64,000 bases of DNA from Roseburia_C amylophila (GCF_025567465.1 NZ_JAOQKI010000002.1:171550-235549), one strand, 5' to 3'. Shown: positions 37,544 through 47,049, numbered from the stretch's first letter. Program-made: numbers and translations. The notes: a model not told the origin generated them from the sequence alone.

Positions 37544-38242
37544 CTAATGTCCCCTGCCAATGCTAATGCAAAGTACATAAACCTCTTGTATTCCTGATAC
37601 CTTCAAACATTCTGCTGCTGCATCCACGGTACTTCCAGTTGTGTAAATGTCATCTACAAGCAGAACTTTTCTTAATTGTACTATATTTTGTGCGATTGTA
37701 AAAGCCTTTTTCAGATTTTTCTTGCGTTCCTGGTCATTAAGTTCCTTCTGGGGTCTGGTATTTATACACCGATATAGCAATTTCGTTTCTACCGGAATTC
37801 CGGTACGTTTTCCTATTTCCTTTGCAAAGAGTTCTGCCTGATTATACCCTCTCTCCCTCCTGCGTTTCCGATGCAGCGGAACCGGTATGATTGCATCTAT
37901 CCCCAGTCTTGAAATCCACCGGGCATACTGTATACATGCCATTTTTCCATAAAAAGCTGCATATTCACGCCGATTGGCATATTTAAAACGATACAGCGAG
38001 TGTTGCACTGCCCCCTGATAGACAAATACTGCCTTTCCCGAATCAAAAAAATGTTTTTTCCGGTCACAGTCACCACAATATTCCTTCCTGGCATTCCCAA
38101 TGGGTTTTCCGCACCGTTTACAGACCGGTTCCTTCACCAGTTCTGCCTTTCCGATGCACTCCGGGCAGATTTTTCCATCCGGCGGTATCACCTCATCACA
38201 CAGTGGGCATCTTCTTGGGAATATAATATCAAGTATATTCAT
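37544..38242 (-). CDS. comFC: ComF family protein (phosphoribosyltransferase fold)
   Basis: 232 residues from the ATG at 38242, preceded by AAAGGA; the frame extends 10 codons further but without a ribosome site. An N-terminal zinc-finger part (CPLCDEVI, CPECIGKA, CKRCGKPI, CGDCDRK) is followed by a PRTase domain with VLLVDDIYTTGSTV as the phosphoribosyl-binding loop. ComFC/GntX proteins take part in natural transformation or DNA processing. Confidence 0.92.
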   Translation of the reverse strand: MNILDIIFPRRCPLCDEVIPPDGKICPECIGKAELVKEPVCKRCGKPIGNARKEYCGDCDRKKHFFDSGKAVFVYQGAVQHSLYRFKYANRREYAAFYGKMACIQYARWISRLGIDAIIPVPLHRKRRRERGYNQAELFAKEIGKRTGIPVETKLLYRCINTRPQKELNDQERKKNLKKAFTIAQNIVQLRKVLLVDDIYTTGSTVDAAAECLKVSGIQEVYVLCISIGRGH

Positions 38243-38344
38243 TATTTCCTTTCCAAAACTCTCTTTGCACATATTAGCACAGTCCCTTTTGCAAAAACAT
38301 TAACATTCTCTTAATTTTTCCTGATAAAAATAGGATTTAATTTA

Positions 38345-38373
38345 TTGACTTATTTTTCTCTACTTATTATAAT
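38345..38373 (+). promoter_or_regulatory. Consensus-like sigma-A promoter of the ABC importer operon
   Basis: TTGACT (38345-38350) and TATAAT (38368-38373) are 17 bp apart. Transcription should start near 38380, giving a leader of about 88 nt before the lipoprotein gene. Confidence 0.85.
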
Positions 38374-38386
38374 TAGTCTATTCGAA

Positions 38387-38430
38387 TTAACGCTTTAATG
38401 CATAAACGCACAGACGCACGAACGCGTTAA
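38387..38430 (+). promoter_or_regulatory. Leader inverted repeat with tandem 8-nt units
   Basis: Seven bases TTAACGC (38387-38393) pair perfectly with GCGTTAA (38424-38430). In the loop three ACGC-containing units follow each other at an 8-base step (ACGCACAG, ACGCACGA, ACGCGTTA). It lies just after the predicted transcription start, so it could be an operator or a leader RNA structure. Confidence 0.45.
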
Positions 38431-38467
38431 ATCAAAAAAATATTACATATTTCAGGAGGAAATTATT

Positions 38468-39478
38468 ATGAAAAAAATGAAGAAATTTCTCTCTCTTTCA
38501 GTTGCAGCAGTTCTTGCACTCAGCATGACCGCCTGTGGCTCCAAAGCAGGAGATACCCAAAACGCTGACGCTACAGAGAAAAGTTCATCCAACGCAAAGT
38601 ACACCGTTGGCATCTGTCAGCTCGTACAGCATGAGGCATTAGATGCTGCAACAAAAGGATTCAAAGACTATCTTACCGAGAAATTAGGTGATGACGTTGT
38701 TTTTGACGAGCAGAACGCCCAGGGTGATTCTGCCACATGTGCAACTATCGTCAACTCCTTCGTTTCCAAAAACGAAGACCTGATTCTTGCAAATGCAACT
38801 GCTCCTCTTCAGTCTGCAGCTGCTGCAACTACAGATATTCCTATTCTTGGAACTTCCGTAACAGATTACGCAACCGCTCTTGACATTTCTGACTGGTCAG
38901 GCACAACAGGACGTAACATTTCTGGAACTTCTGACTTAGCTCCTCTGTCCGAGCAGGCAGCTATGTTAAATGAATTATTCCCGGATGCTAAAAATGTCGG
39001 ACTGCTTTACTGCTCCGCAGAAGCAAACTCACAGTATCAGATTGATGTTATCAAAGAAGAATTAGAAAAATTAAATTACACCTGTACTGCATATTCTTTC
39101 GTTGATTCCAACGATATTGCAAGTGTTGTCCAGAGTGCTGTAAATGATAACGATGTTCTTTACGTTCCTACCGACAACACTGCAGCTTCCAATACAGAAG
39201 TTATCAATAACATTGCAGGGGAAGCCGGTGTTCCAATTATTGCAGGTGAAGCCGGTATCTGCAAAGGATGTGGTGTTGCTACCTTATCCATCAGCTACTA
39301 TGACCTTGGATATCAGACAGGTAAAATGGCATACGAAATCTTAGTAAATGGTGCAGACCCATCCACTATGGAAGTTGAATTTGCTCCAGCAGTTACCAAA
39401 CAGTACAACCCTGACATCTGTGAGAAGCTTGGCATCACTGTCCCAGACGATTACAAAGCTTTAGACATGTCTGAGTAA
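38468..39478 (+). CDS. ABC importer substrate-binding lipoprotein (TrpX/BMP-like)
   Basis: 336 residues. A lipoprotein signal peptide with lipobox ALSMTACG (Cys around residue 23), then a periplasmic-binding type 1 fold starting YTVGICQLVQHEALDAATKGF. This is the ABC_sub_bind family often called TrpX. Substrates proposed for relatives include tryptophan or tyrosine, but none is shown here. First gene of a three-gene operon with a strong promoter and AGGAGG 6 bp before the ATG. Confidence 0.92.
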   Translation: MKKMKKFLSLSVAAVLALSMTACGSKAGDTQNADATEKSSSNAKYTVGICQLVQHEALDAATKGFKDYLTEKLGDDVVFDEQNAQGDSATCATIVNSFVSKNEDLILANATAPLQSAAAATTDIPILGTSVTDYATALDISDWSGTTGRNISGTSDLAPLSEQAAMLNELFPDAKNVGLLYCSAEANSQYQIDVIKEELEKLNYTCTAYSFVDSNDIASVVQSAVNDNDVLYVPTDNTAASNTEVINNIAGEAGVPIIAGEAGICKGCGVATLSISYYDLGYQTGKMAYEILVNGADPSTMEVEFAPAVTKQYNPDICEKLGITVPDDYKALDMSE

Positions 39479-39522
39479 TTTTTACTTTTGAATTATTTAT
39501 TTAGAAACCGGAGGAACTTATT

Positions 39523-40458
39523 GTGGAATTGCAAATTGCTGATTTATTAAACGCTATGCCCGGTGCTGTAGCCCAGGGATTAATCTGGGGTATTATGGCA
39601 ATCGGTGTATACATCACTTTTAAAATACAGGATGTGGCAGACTTAACCGTGGATGGAACCATGAGTCTTGGCGGTGCTGTCTGTGTTACTCTGATTGCTT
39701 CTGGACAGAATATCTGGATAGCAATCCTTGCCGCTACCATATCCGGTATGCTGGCAGGATTAATTACCGGAATCTTCCATACAAAAATGGGAATCCCGGT
39801 AATCCTTGCAGGTATTTTAACCCAGCTTGGATTATACTCCATTAACTTAAAGATTCTTGGCGGCAAATCCAACCAGGCAATCAGCGCTGACAAATACGAT
39901 TTAATTGTATCTTTACGATATGTAAAAAATGTGGCTTTTTATAAAAATACCATATTTATCGTTGCTATCTTTGTCATCGCCATTATAGCTATCCTGTACT
40001 GGTTCTTCGGAACTGCAAGAGGCTGTTCTATCCGTGCTACCGGATGCAACCCGAATATGAGCCGTGCCCAGGGTATCAACACAAATTTCAATACCGTAAT
40101 CGGTTTAATGATTTCCAACGGTCTTGTTGGTCTTGCCAGTGCTCTTTACTCACAGTATCAGGGATTTGCTGATGTCAATGCAGGACGTGGTGCTATCGTA
40201 ATCGGTCTTGCTGCCGTTATTATCGGTACTGTATTGTTCGAAAAGATTTTCCACAACTTTGCGTTGAAGCTTTTATCTGTCGCTATCGGTGCTGTTATTT
40301 ACTACGCTGTACTTCAGATTGTTATCTGGCTTGGTCTTGATACTAACTACTTAAAGCTGTTATCTGCACTTGTGGTTGCTTTCTTCCTTGCAGTTCCTTA
40401 CTGGAAGAAGAAATATTTTACAAAACCAGTAAAGAAAGGAGCCAAAACCAATGCTTAA
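39523..40458 (+). CDS. ABC importer permease (TrpY/BPD type 2-like)
   Basis: 311 residues from a GTG at 39523 with GGAGG 8 bases upstream. About 8-9 helices. The sequence DVADLTVDGTMSLGGAV and GTARGCSIRATGCNPNMSRAQGIN match permeases of the branched-chain amino acid/sugar type associated with TrpX-like binding proteins. It ends in a basic tail and overlaps the ATPase gene by 8 bp. Confidence 0.92.
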   Translation: MELQIADLLNAMPGAVAQGLIWGIMAIGVYITFKIQDVADLTVDGTMSLGGAVCVTLIASGQNIWIAILAATISGMLAGLITGIFHTKMGIPVILAGILTQLGLYSINLKILGGKSNQAISADKYDLIVSLRYVKNVAFYKNTIFIVAIFVIAIIAILYWFFGTARGCSIRATGCNPNMSRAQGINTNFNTVIGLMISNGLVGLASALYSQYQGFADVNAGRGAIVIGLAAVIIGTVLFEKIFHNFALKLLSVAIGAVIYYAVLQIVIWLGLDTNYLKLLSALVVAFFLAVPYWKKKYFTKPVKKGAKTNA

Positions 40459-41248
40459 AGTTGATCATATTTACAAAACATTTAATCCGGGAACCATTAA
40501 CGAAAAAACCGCTCTTAATGGCACTACCCTTACTTTAAACGAAGGTGATTTCGTTACTGTCATCGGTGGAAATGGTGCCGGAAAATCCACTTTATTAAAT
40601 GCCATTGCAGGAGTCTTTCTTGTAGATGAAGGTTCCATTTCTATTGATGACGTAGATGTTACAAGAATGTCCGAGCACAGACGTGCCAGTTTCTTAGGAC
40701 GCGTATTCCAGGACCCTATGATGGGAACCGCTGCTACCATGGGAATCGATGAGAATCTTGCTCTCGCTGCCCGTCGTGGTAAAAGCAGAGGTCTTGGAAG
40801 CGGTATTACCAAGGCAGAAAGAGCACATTACAAAGAATTGTTAAAAGAGCTGGATTTAGGACTTGAGAACCGTCTTACCTCTAAAGTCGGACTGCTTTCC
40901 GGTGGTCAACGTCAGGCACTGACTCTTCTTATGGCTACTTTAAACCGTCCAAAGCTGCTTCTCTTAGATGAGCACACCGCTGCTTTGGATCCAAAGACTG
41001 CTGCAAAGGTTCTTACTCTTTCGGATAAAATAGTTGCAGAGCAGAACCTTACCACTCTGATGGTAACACACAACATGCGTGATGCAATTGTTCATGGCAA
41101 CCGTCTGATTATGATGAATGAAGGTCAGGTTATCTTAGATATTTCCGGAGAAGAGAAAAAGAATCTTACCGTAGAAGATCTATTAGAGAAATTTGAAGAA
41201 ATCAGCGGCGAAGAATTTGCCAATGACAAAGCTTTATTATCCAAGTAA
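40451..41248 (+). CDS. ABC importer ATPase (TrpZ-like)
   Basis: 265 residues with Walker A GGNGAGKSTLL (39-49), Q-loop VFQDPMMGT, signature LLSGGQRQAL and Walker B LLLLDEHTAALDP, all intact. It powers the importer formed with the two upstream genes. Followed by a bidirectional terminator. GGAG lies 10 bases before the ATG inside the permease gene. Confidence 0.94.
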   Translation: MLKVDHIYKTFNPGTINEKTALNGTTLTLNEGDFVTVIGGNGAGKSTLLNAIAGVFLVDEGSISIDDVDVTRMSEHRRASFLGRVFQDPMMGTAATMGIDENLALAARRGKSRGLGSGITKAERAHYKELLKELDLGLENRLTSKVGLLSGGQRQALTLLMATLNRPKLLLLDEHTAALDPKTAAKVLTLSDKIVAEQNLTTLMVTHNMRDAIVHGNRLIMMNEGQVILDISGEEKKNLTVEDLLEKFEEISGEEFANDKALLSK

Positions 41249-41277
41249 TTGGTATCTGCCGGTTTTTAAACGAAAAT

Positions 41278-41306
41278 TGACAAATGACTTGCTTTGCAAG
41301 TTGTCA
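41278..41306 (+). repeat. Short hairpin after the ABC ATPase gene
   Basis: GACAA plus ACTTGC pair with GCAAGT plus TTGTC, with a three-base bulge and a three-base loop. It is not followed by a U-run. It could protect the mRNA end before the true terminator at 41317. Confidence 0.5.
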
Positions 41307-41316
41307 GACACGCAAA

Positions 41317-41362
41317 AGCCAGCCGGAATTCTGCAAAATACAGCATTTCGGCTGGTTTTTCT
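41317..41362 (+). terminator. Bidirectional Rho-independent terminator
   Basis: CCAGCCG pairs with CGGCTGG and the stem continues inward with mismatches to CTG/CAG. Five U residues follow on the plus strand, ending the importer operon; on the minus strand CUUUU follows, so it can also end recD2. Confidence 0.85.
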
Positions 41363-41428
41363 TTCTTTCCAGGCACCCGTAAGAAGCGGTCGGTGGAAGG
41401 TTCTGCATGTCTGTACAGTCAACCACCT

Positions 41429-43633
41429 CTACACATTTTCTTCCAGTCTTGCCCGCAGACCGCTGTATCTGGTCTGTTCTGTAATATTCTGTTCCATCTC
41501 ATAGAAGCACATTTCATTTCCCACAAGTGTTACACACTTTCTTGCACGGGTTACCGCTGTATACAAAAGGTTCCTGTTCATCAGCATTCTCGGTCCCCCA
41601 AGAAGTGGAATTACAACTGCCGGATATTCACTACCCTGGGATTTATGTATTGTAATGGCATATGCCAGTTCCAGTTCCTCTAATATTTTAAAGGAGTACT
41701 CTACCACCTTGTCTTCATCATAGACCACGGTCATTGTCTCTTTATAATCATTGATTTCACGGATAATTCCCGTATCCCCATTAAACACACCGGTTCCACG
41801 GTCAATGGCAAATCCATATTTACTCAAGGCCTCCCACTCCAGCTGATAATTATTTTTTATCTGCATGACCTTGTCCCCTTCGCGGAACACTTTATCGCCA
41901 TACTCTTTTTCTTTCTTATCCGGAGCGGGAGGATTTAAGTATCGCTGCAGGATGGCATTCAATCGTTCTACGCCCAGATTTCCTTTTTTCATCGGAGTCA
42001 GCACCTGTATATCATAAGGCTGTGCATTTACAAATTTAGGCAGTTTCTGCATAATCAGCTGCAGTACCACATTGATAATCACATCTGCATCATATCGTTT
42101 CAGGAAAAAGAAATCCATGCTCTTGTTATCTAACACTACTTCTTCTCCCCGGTTGATTTTATGGGCATTGACAATGATATCACTCTGGGATGCCTGTCGG
42201 AAAATCTTGGTAAGCTGTACCACATGGAACTGTCCGCTGTCGATAATATCCTTTAATACGCTTCCCGGTCCTACGCTCGGAAGCTGGTTTACGTCTCCTA
42301 CCAGAATCAGTCTTGTTCCGGCTACCATTGCCTTCAGAAGGGACTGCATCAGGCTGATATCCACCATAGACATCTCATCGATAATTACAACATCCGTTTC
42401 CAGTGGATTACTTTCATTTCGTTCGAATCCTACCGCTCCTTCCATTCCACCGTTTAATTCCAGCATCCGGTGTATGGTTTTAGCTTCATATCCGGTCATT
42501 TCGCTCATTCGCTTTGCAGCTCTTCCGGTAGGTGCTGCCAGGAAAATGTCCAGGCCTTCCAGTTCAAAATATTTGATAATACTGTTAATTGTCGTCGTCT
42601 TACCAGTTCCGGGTCCACCGGTGATTATCAAAAGTCCGTTTCTTACTGCCTCCGAAACAGCCTCTTTCTGGTGTTCATCCAGTTCCATGCCGGTCTGCTT
42701 CTCAATCTTATGGATTCGCTGGGTAATCTCTGCATCTGACACATCATAGGCAATATCCAGATTCTTAAGCATCATGGCTGTATTTACTTCCGTATAATAG
42801 AGTGGTGCACCATAAATCTGAACCTGTTCGCCCTCCTGTTTCATAATGATTTTCCGCTCTATCGACAAATCCATATACTGCTTTTCGATTGCTTCTTCTG
42901 TTACACCCAGAAGCTCTCCTGCACGCTTTGTCAGTTCTTCCTCCGGCAGAAAGGTATGTCCCTCTCCGGATGCCTGCAAAAGTGTATACAATATACCGCT
43001 TCGGATTCGAAAATCAGAATCTGTATGAATACCGACTTTCTTAGCAATTTCATCTGCAATCCGAAATCCCACACCACTGATATCATCCGCCAGACGATAT
43101 GGATTCTCCTGAATGATGCCGTATACTTCCTGTCCGTATTCTTTATAGATTTTCACCGCAAGATTCAGTGTAATGCCATACTGCTGCAAAAATATCATTG
43201 CCTGACGCAGATCTCGTTTTTCAGAGACCTGGTCTGATATTTCCATTGCTTTCCGTTCACTGATTCCTTTCACTTCCGCTAACCGCTCCGGTTCTTCTTC
43301 GATAATCCGGAAGGTATCGCCTTTAAATCTTCTTACAATTCTTGCTGCAAGTGCCGCACCAATCCCTTTAATTGCTCCGGAGCCAAGATAACGCTCAATG
43401 GACAGTTCATCGGTTGGTTCTTTCTCCACATAACTTTCAGCTTTAAACTGCTTTCCATAGGTCGGATGTGCCGTATATTCACCGGTCACTTCGATATTCT
43501 CTCCCTCACTGATTCCCGAAAAGATTCCCACGCAGGTTATCTCTTCTTCTTCGCAAACCAGCACCAGTACCGTATAGCCATTGTCAGCATTTCGATATAT
43601 GATATGATCTACATAACCGGTTATTGTCTCCAT
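41429..43633 (-). CDS. recD2: RecD2-type 5'-3' DNA helicase
   Basis: 734 residues from the ATG at 43633, preceded by GGAAAGGAA; the 8 extra codons up to 43657 lack a ribosome site. An N-terminal OB-like/HhH region (1-290) is followed by SF1B helicase motifs: GGPGTGKTTTI (Walker A), VVIIDEMSMVD (Walker B), LVGDVNQLPSVGPG and AITIHKSQGSEYPAVV. RecD2 helicases act in DNA repair apart from RecBC and tolerate replication stress. Full length. Confidence 0.96.
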   Translation of the reverse strand: METITGYVDHIIYRNADNGYTVLVLVCEEEEITCVGIFSGISEGENIEVTGEYTAHPTYGKQFKAESYVEKEPTDELSIERYLGSGAIKGIGAALAARIVRRFKGDTFRIIEEEPERLAEVKGISERKAMEISDQVSEKRDLRQAMIFLQQYGITLNLAVKIYKEYGQEVYGIIQENPYRLADDISGVGFRIADEIAKKVGIHTDSDFRIRSGILYTLLQASGEGHTFLPEEELTKRAGELLGVTEEAIEKQYMDLSIERKIIMKQEGEQVQIYGAPLYYTEVNTAMMLKNLDIAYDVSDAEITQRIHKIEKQTGMELDEHQKEAVSEAVRNGLLIITGGPGTGKTTTINSIIKYFELEGLDIFLAAPTGRAAKRMSEMTGYEAKTIHRMLELNGGMEGAVGFERNESNPLETDVVIIDEMSMVDISLMQSLLKAMVAGTRLILVGDVNQLPSVGPGSVLKDIIDSGQFHVVQLTKIFRQASQSDIIVNAHKINRGEEVVLDNKSMDFFFLKRYDADVIINVVLQLIMQKLPKFVNAQPYDIQVLTPMKKGNLGVERLNAILQRYLNPPAPDKKEKEYGDKVFREGDKVMQIKNNYQLEWEALSKYGFAIDRGTGVFNGDTGIIREINDYKETMTVVYDEDKVVEYSFKILEELELAYAITIHKSQGSEYPAVVIPLLGGPRMLMNRNLLYTAVTRARKCVTLVGNEMCFYEMEQNITEQTRYSGLRARLEENV

Positions 43634-43658
43634 CGTCTTTCCTTTCCAATCGAACACA

Positions 43659-43780
43659 GAATGTGACTTGGCACATTCTTGCGCCTGCGGCGGTCGCTTG
43701 CGACATCTGCCTTATACGCCGCAGTGTGCATCCTCGCGGAGCGTTTTTTACTTTACAGGAAAGCAATTTCCTGTAAAGTA
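43659..43780 (+). repeat. 122-bp structured intergenic repeat, copy 1
   Basis: Matches copy 2 (57282-57403) over 122 bp without gaps and with about 11 substitutions. It folds into a short hairpin GAATGTG/CACATTC, a larger stem CTGCGGCG/CGCCGCAG enclosing GTCGC/GCGAC, and a perfect 13-bp stem ACTTTACAGGAAA/TTTCCTGTAAAGT. Located between recD2 and the flagellar rod-binding gene. Confidence 0.85.
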
Positions 43781-43786
43781 AGAGAA

Positions 43787-43807
43787 GGCTGTCATATAAT
43801 GACAGCC
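43787..43807. terminator. Hairpin terminator after the rod-binding gene
   Basis: GGCTGTCAT pairs with ATGACAGCC around ATA. On the plus strand CCUUUU follows; on the minus strand the U-run is weaker. It sits 24 bp after the stop of the rod-binding gene and 7 bp from the repeat copy. Confidence 0.65.
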
Positions 43808-43830
43808 CCTTTTATCGTCTTTTCTAAATT

Positions 43831-44190
43831 CTATTCCATATTATAATTACGCTTCATCTGCTCATACAGCTGCTGCGCCAGACTGTTACTTCCGCCACTC
43901 TGTTCTACTGACTGGCTTGCCAGCTTCTGAATCATCTCGTCTTCAAAATAATCCGTCATCTGGCTCATACTGGCATCCTGGTCTTCGTTCTCCGGAATGG
44001 TTTTCTTCATTTCCTTATAAACCTGTTCCAAAAAATAAGCTTCAAATTCCTTGCAGACATCCATCAGTTCATCATCCGTTGCACCTGATAAATCTGAATT
44101 CAATGTCTTCTCCAGTCCATTGGAACTGTTACTTGCCTGTGATGCAGTTGTATTCAGTAATGTCGAAATATTATCCATCGATATACTCAT
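43831..44190 (-). CDS. Flagellar rod-binding protein (FlgJ N-terminal domain)
   Basis: 119 residues with the rod-binding signature: LMDVCKEFEAYFLEQVYKEMKKTIP (about 42-66) and MTDYFEDEMIQKLASQ. It lacks the muramidase domain of proteobacterial FlgJ, as is usual in Firmicutes. It follows flhP by about 20 bp and probably caps or guides assembly of the flagellar rod. Confidence 0.88.
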   Translation of the reverse strand: MSISMDNISTLLNTTASQASNSSNGLEKTLNSDLSGATDDELMDVCKEFEAYFLEQVYKEMKKTIPENEDQDASMSQMTDYFEDEMIQKLASQSVEQSGGSNSLAQQLYEQMKRNYNME

Positions 44191-44210
44191 ATTTTACCCT
44201 GCCTTTAAAA

Positions 44211-45026
44211 CTATCTTCTTAATGAATTTGCCTGTCCAAGCATCTCATCTGCTGCCTGAATCGCCTTAGAGTTTAATTCATATGCACGCTGTGCAATAAT
44301 CATATTAACCATCTCGTCTGCTACCTGGACATTGGATGCTTCCAGATAATTCTGGCATACCTTGCTTCTGGTCAGTCCCGGAGTAGTCAGCTCATTCATC
44401 GGATTACCGGATGCTGCTGTTGCAACCAAAAGACTTCCGGAATCCTTTTCCAGTCCAGCCGGATTGGTAAACTGATATACGCCAATCTGTCTGTTCATAT
44501 CTATGGTATTGCCTGCCGCATCTTTATAATAGAACTTTCCATCATTTGATACTTCGATAGATGATGCCGTCACACCATCCGGCAGAACAATTTCATTTCC
44601 ATTACTATCTAATACCGGAAGGCCGGCTTCATTGCAAAGTGTCGTTCCATTAGTTCCGATTGCCCAGCCAAATTTACCATTTCTGGTATAGTATGTCTGT
44701 CCATCTTCTCCACGCACTGTGAAAAATCCTTTTCCTTCCAACGCAAATGCCGTATTGCTGGAATTGGCAATTAATGCTCCATTGGTAAAATCAGATGTAA
44801 TAGAGGCTACTCTGGTTCCCAGTCCTACCTGAACCGGAACCGGCTTTTCATCACCATTTGCAGAAGTTGTCTTAGACTGCAGTGTCTGATACAGCAGCGA
44901 TTTAAATTCTGCCTGTTCGGATTTGTAACCTGTTGTATTTACATTCGATAAGTTATTAGAAATCGAATCAATATTTGTCTGCTGTGCAATCATTCCTGAT
45001 GCAGCAGTCCACAATGCTCTCATCAT
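44211..45026 (-). CDS. flhP: Flagellar rod protein FlhP (FlgG-like)
   Basis: 271 residues of the flagellar hook/rod family: N-terminal ALWTAASGMIAQQTNIDSI and the SNNLSNVNTTGYK motif, a central beta domain, and a C-terminal helix EASNVQVADEMVNMII. In B. subtilis the orthologous pair flhO-flhP lies after mbl, and FlhP serves as distal rod. Either Met1 or Met2 may be the start. Confidence 0.9.
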   Translation of the reverse strand: MMRALWTAASGMIAQQTNIDSISNNLSNVNTTGYKSEQAEFKSLLYQTLQSKTTSANGDEKPVPVQVGLGTRVASITSDFTNGALIANSSNTAFALEGKGFFTVRGEDGQTYYTRNGKFGWAIGTNGTTLCNEAGLPVLDSNGNEIVLPDGVTASSIEVSNDGKFYYKDAAGNTIDMNRQIGVYQFTNPAGLEKDSGSLLVATAASGNPMNELTTPGLTRSKVCQNYLEASNVQVADEMVNMIIAQRAYELNSKAIQAADEMLGQANSLRR

Positions 45027-45137
45027 AAGCCCTGCGCTCCTTATCTCTCTTGCGCCATCCGTGGCCAGCCTTTTATGAAACGTACCTGTTTCCTACTTAT
45101 TTATATCGGCTTCTTTTGCTCTTTTCTTTAGTTCTTT

Positions 45138-45938
45138 TTATACTTTACCTACATTATTTACGGCTTTGTCCAGTGTTGAATCCATCGTCTGGATAATCTT
45201 CTGTCCAGCCTCGTAAGCTCTGGTGATTGTAATCATATCTACCATTTCGGATACTACATTAATGTTGGAAGCTTCCAATGCACCCTGCTCTACTCTCGCA
45301 TTCGATGCCACAAGCTGTCCGCCATTTACTACATCATAGAGATTCTCACCATATTTGCTGATATAGTCATAATTATCTACATCTACCACACCAAGTCTTG
45401 CAACCACCTGATTATTCTGCATAATACTTCCATCGGAAAGCACTTCAAAATCCAGATTCGGATTAATCCGGATATAATTCTCTGCACCAGGATTGCCAGT
45501 GGAAGCTCCATTCTGGTTCAGCACATAATCACCGTCTTTGGTCACCAGATAGCCTTCTCTGGTCAGTGTAAATGCTCCATCCCGGGTAAGCTTCATAGAT
45601 GTTTCACCATTCTTATTGGTAAATGATACCGTAAAAAAACCATTTCCATCCAATGCCATATCGGTACTTCTGTCTGTCACTTTAAAGCTGCCCTGGCTGA
45701 AATCGGTATATGCTTCGCCAATATGCACACCCATACTGATATTTCCCAGTACCCGCGGCTGCCCATAATCAGAAGTATCCTTAATCTTAATTGCCAGTGT
45801 ATCAGCAAATGTATGATTTGTGGTACCTTCCTTCTTATATCCGGTTGTGTCGGCATTTGCCAGATTATTTGTCAGAATATCCAGACGGTTCTGTTCGTCT
45901 AACATTCCGGTCCATGCGGTATATAATCCTTTTACCAT
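45138..45938 (-). CDS. flhO: Flagellar rod protein FlhO (FlgF-like)
   Basis: 266 residues: GLYTAWTGMLDEQNRLDIL, LTNNLANADTTGYKKEG, and C-terminal ASNINVVSEMVDMITI, the flagellar rod-protein pattern. It is 19 bp after mreB/mbl and 111 bp before flhP; that gap shows no clear hairpin or promoter. The order matches B. subtilis mbl-flhO-flhP. Confidence 0.9.
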   Translation of the reverse strand: MVKGLYTAWTGMLDEQNRLDILTNNLANADTTGYKKEGTTNHTFADTLAIKIKDTSDYGQPRVLGNISMGVHIGEAYTDFSQGSFKVTDRSTDMALDGNGFFTVSFTNKNGETSMKLTRDGAFTLTREGYLVTKDGDYVLNQNGASTGNPGAENYIRINPNLDFEVLSDGSIMQNNQVVARLGVVDVDNYDYISKYGENLYDVVNGGQLVASNARVEQGALEASNINVVSEMVDMITITRAYEAGQKIIQTMDSTLDKAVNNVGKV

Positions 45939-45957
45939 CTACAGTCCTCCCGAAATC

Positions 45958-46953
45958 TTAATCGTCGTCTCTTTTACCAGCTAAGAATTCTACGAATTTA
46001 CCTGTACCAATTGCTACACAAGTCATTGGTTCTTCTGCTGTCATTGTATTAATTCCTGTCTTATCTTCAATCAGCTCTTCCAGTCCTCTAAGTAATGAAC
46101 CGCCACCTGTCAGCACAATTCCTCTGTCTGCAACATCTGCTGCCAGCTCTGGTGGTGTTTTTTCCAGAACACTGTGTACCGCTTCTACAATCTGTAAAGT
46201 CGGTTCTCTTAATGCTTCCTCAGTCTCTTCAGAAGAAACAGTTACTGTCTTAGGAAGTCCTGTTACCAGATTACGTCCACGGACATCCATCGTTTCCGGC
46301 TGTGCCAGTGGGAAACAGGTTCCAATCTTAATCTTAATATCTTCTGCAGTTCTTTCTCCGATCAGAAGATTATGTTTCTTTCTCATATAACGGACAATTG
46401 CCTCATCAAAATCATCTCCGGCAATTTTAATTGATGTACTTACTACCGAACCGCCCAGTGAAATTACTGCAATATCTGCGGTTCCTCCTCCGATATCTAC
46501 AATCATATTTCCACAAGGTCTTGCAATATCGATACCTGCTCCAATTGCTGCTGCAATTGGTTCTTCAATAATTGCAACTTCTCTTGCTCCTGCCTGATAA
46601 GTTGCATCCTCTACCGCCTTCTTCTCAACCTCTGTTACACCACTTGGTACACAGACACTGATTCTTGGCTTACGGAATGTTTTCTTTCCCAGTGCCTTCT
46701 GAATAAAGTACTTAATCATCTTCTCTGTTACGGTATAATCAGAAATAACACCCTGGCGGAGTGGTCTTACTGCTACAATGTTGCCCGGTGTTCTACCAAG
46801 CATCAGTCTTGCTTCTTCACCAATCGCTTTAATCTTGTTTGTATCTCTGTCAAACGCTACTACGGACGGCTCTTTTAAAACTACGCCTTTTCCTTTAATA
46901 TAAACCAATATGCTGGCTGTTCCTAAATCAATTCCAATATCTGTTGAAACCAT
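45958..46953 (-). CDS. mbl: Rod-shape actin homologue MreB/Mbl
   Basis: 331 residues of the actin superfamily: phosphate loop DIGIDLGTASILVYI, connect-1 EEPIAAAIG, phosphate-2 VDIGGGTADIAVIS and adenosine motif VLTGGGSLLRGL. It polymerises at the membrane and directs side-wall synthesis. Called Mbl rather than MreB because of the following flhO-flhP genes; sequence alone does not separate the paralogues. Promoter 47050-47077 lies about 100 bp upstream. Confidence 0.92.
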   Translation of the reverse strand: MVSTDIGIDLGTASILVYIKGKGVVLKEPSVVAFDRDTNKIKAIGEEARLMLGRTPGNIVAVRPLRQGVISDYTVTEKMIKYFIQKALGKKTFRKPRISVCVPSGVTEVEKKAVEDATYQAGAREVAIIEEPIAAAIGAGIDIARPCGNMIVDIGGGTADIAVISLGGSVVSTSIKIAGDDFDEAIVRYMRKKHNLLIGERTAEDIKIKIGTCFPLAQPETMDVRGRNLVTGLPKTVTVSSEETEEALREPTLQIVEAVHSVLEKTPPELAADVADRGIVLTGGGSLLRGLEELIEDKTGINTMTAEEPMTCVAIGTGKFVEFLAGKRDDD

Positions 46954-47049
46954 GTCAATGTTTCCCCTTTCATCTGTTTCATTATATGTGGAGTAATCTA
47001 CAAAAAAGGCAGACTACGCATTCAATCATATTCTTACATATATAATCAC

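Noticed and set aside
42072..42749. A 225-codon plus-strand frame opposite recD2.
   Set aside because: It is a shadow of the recD2 helicase domain on the other strand.
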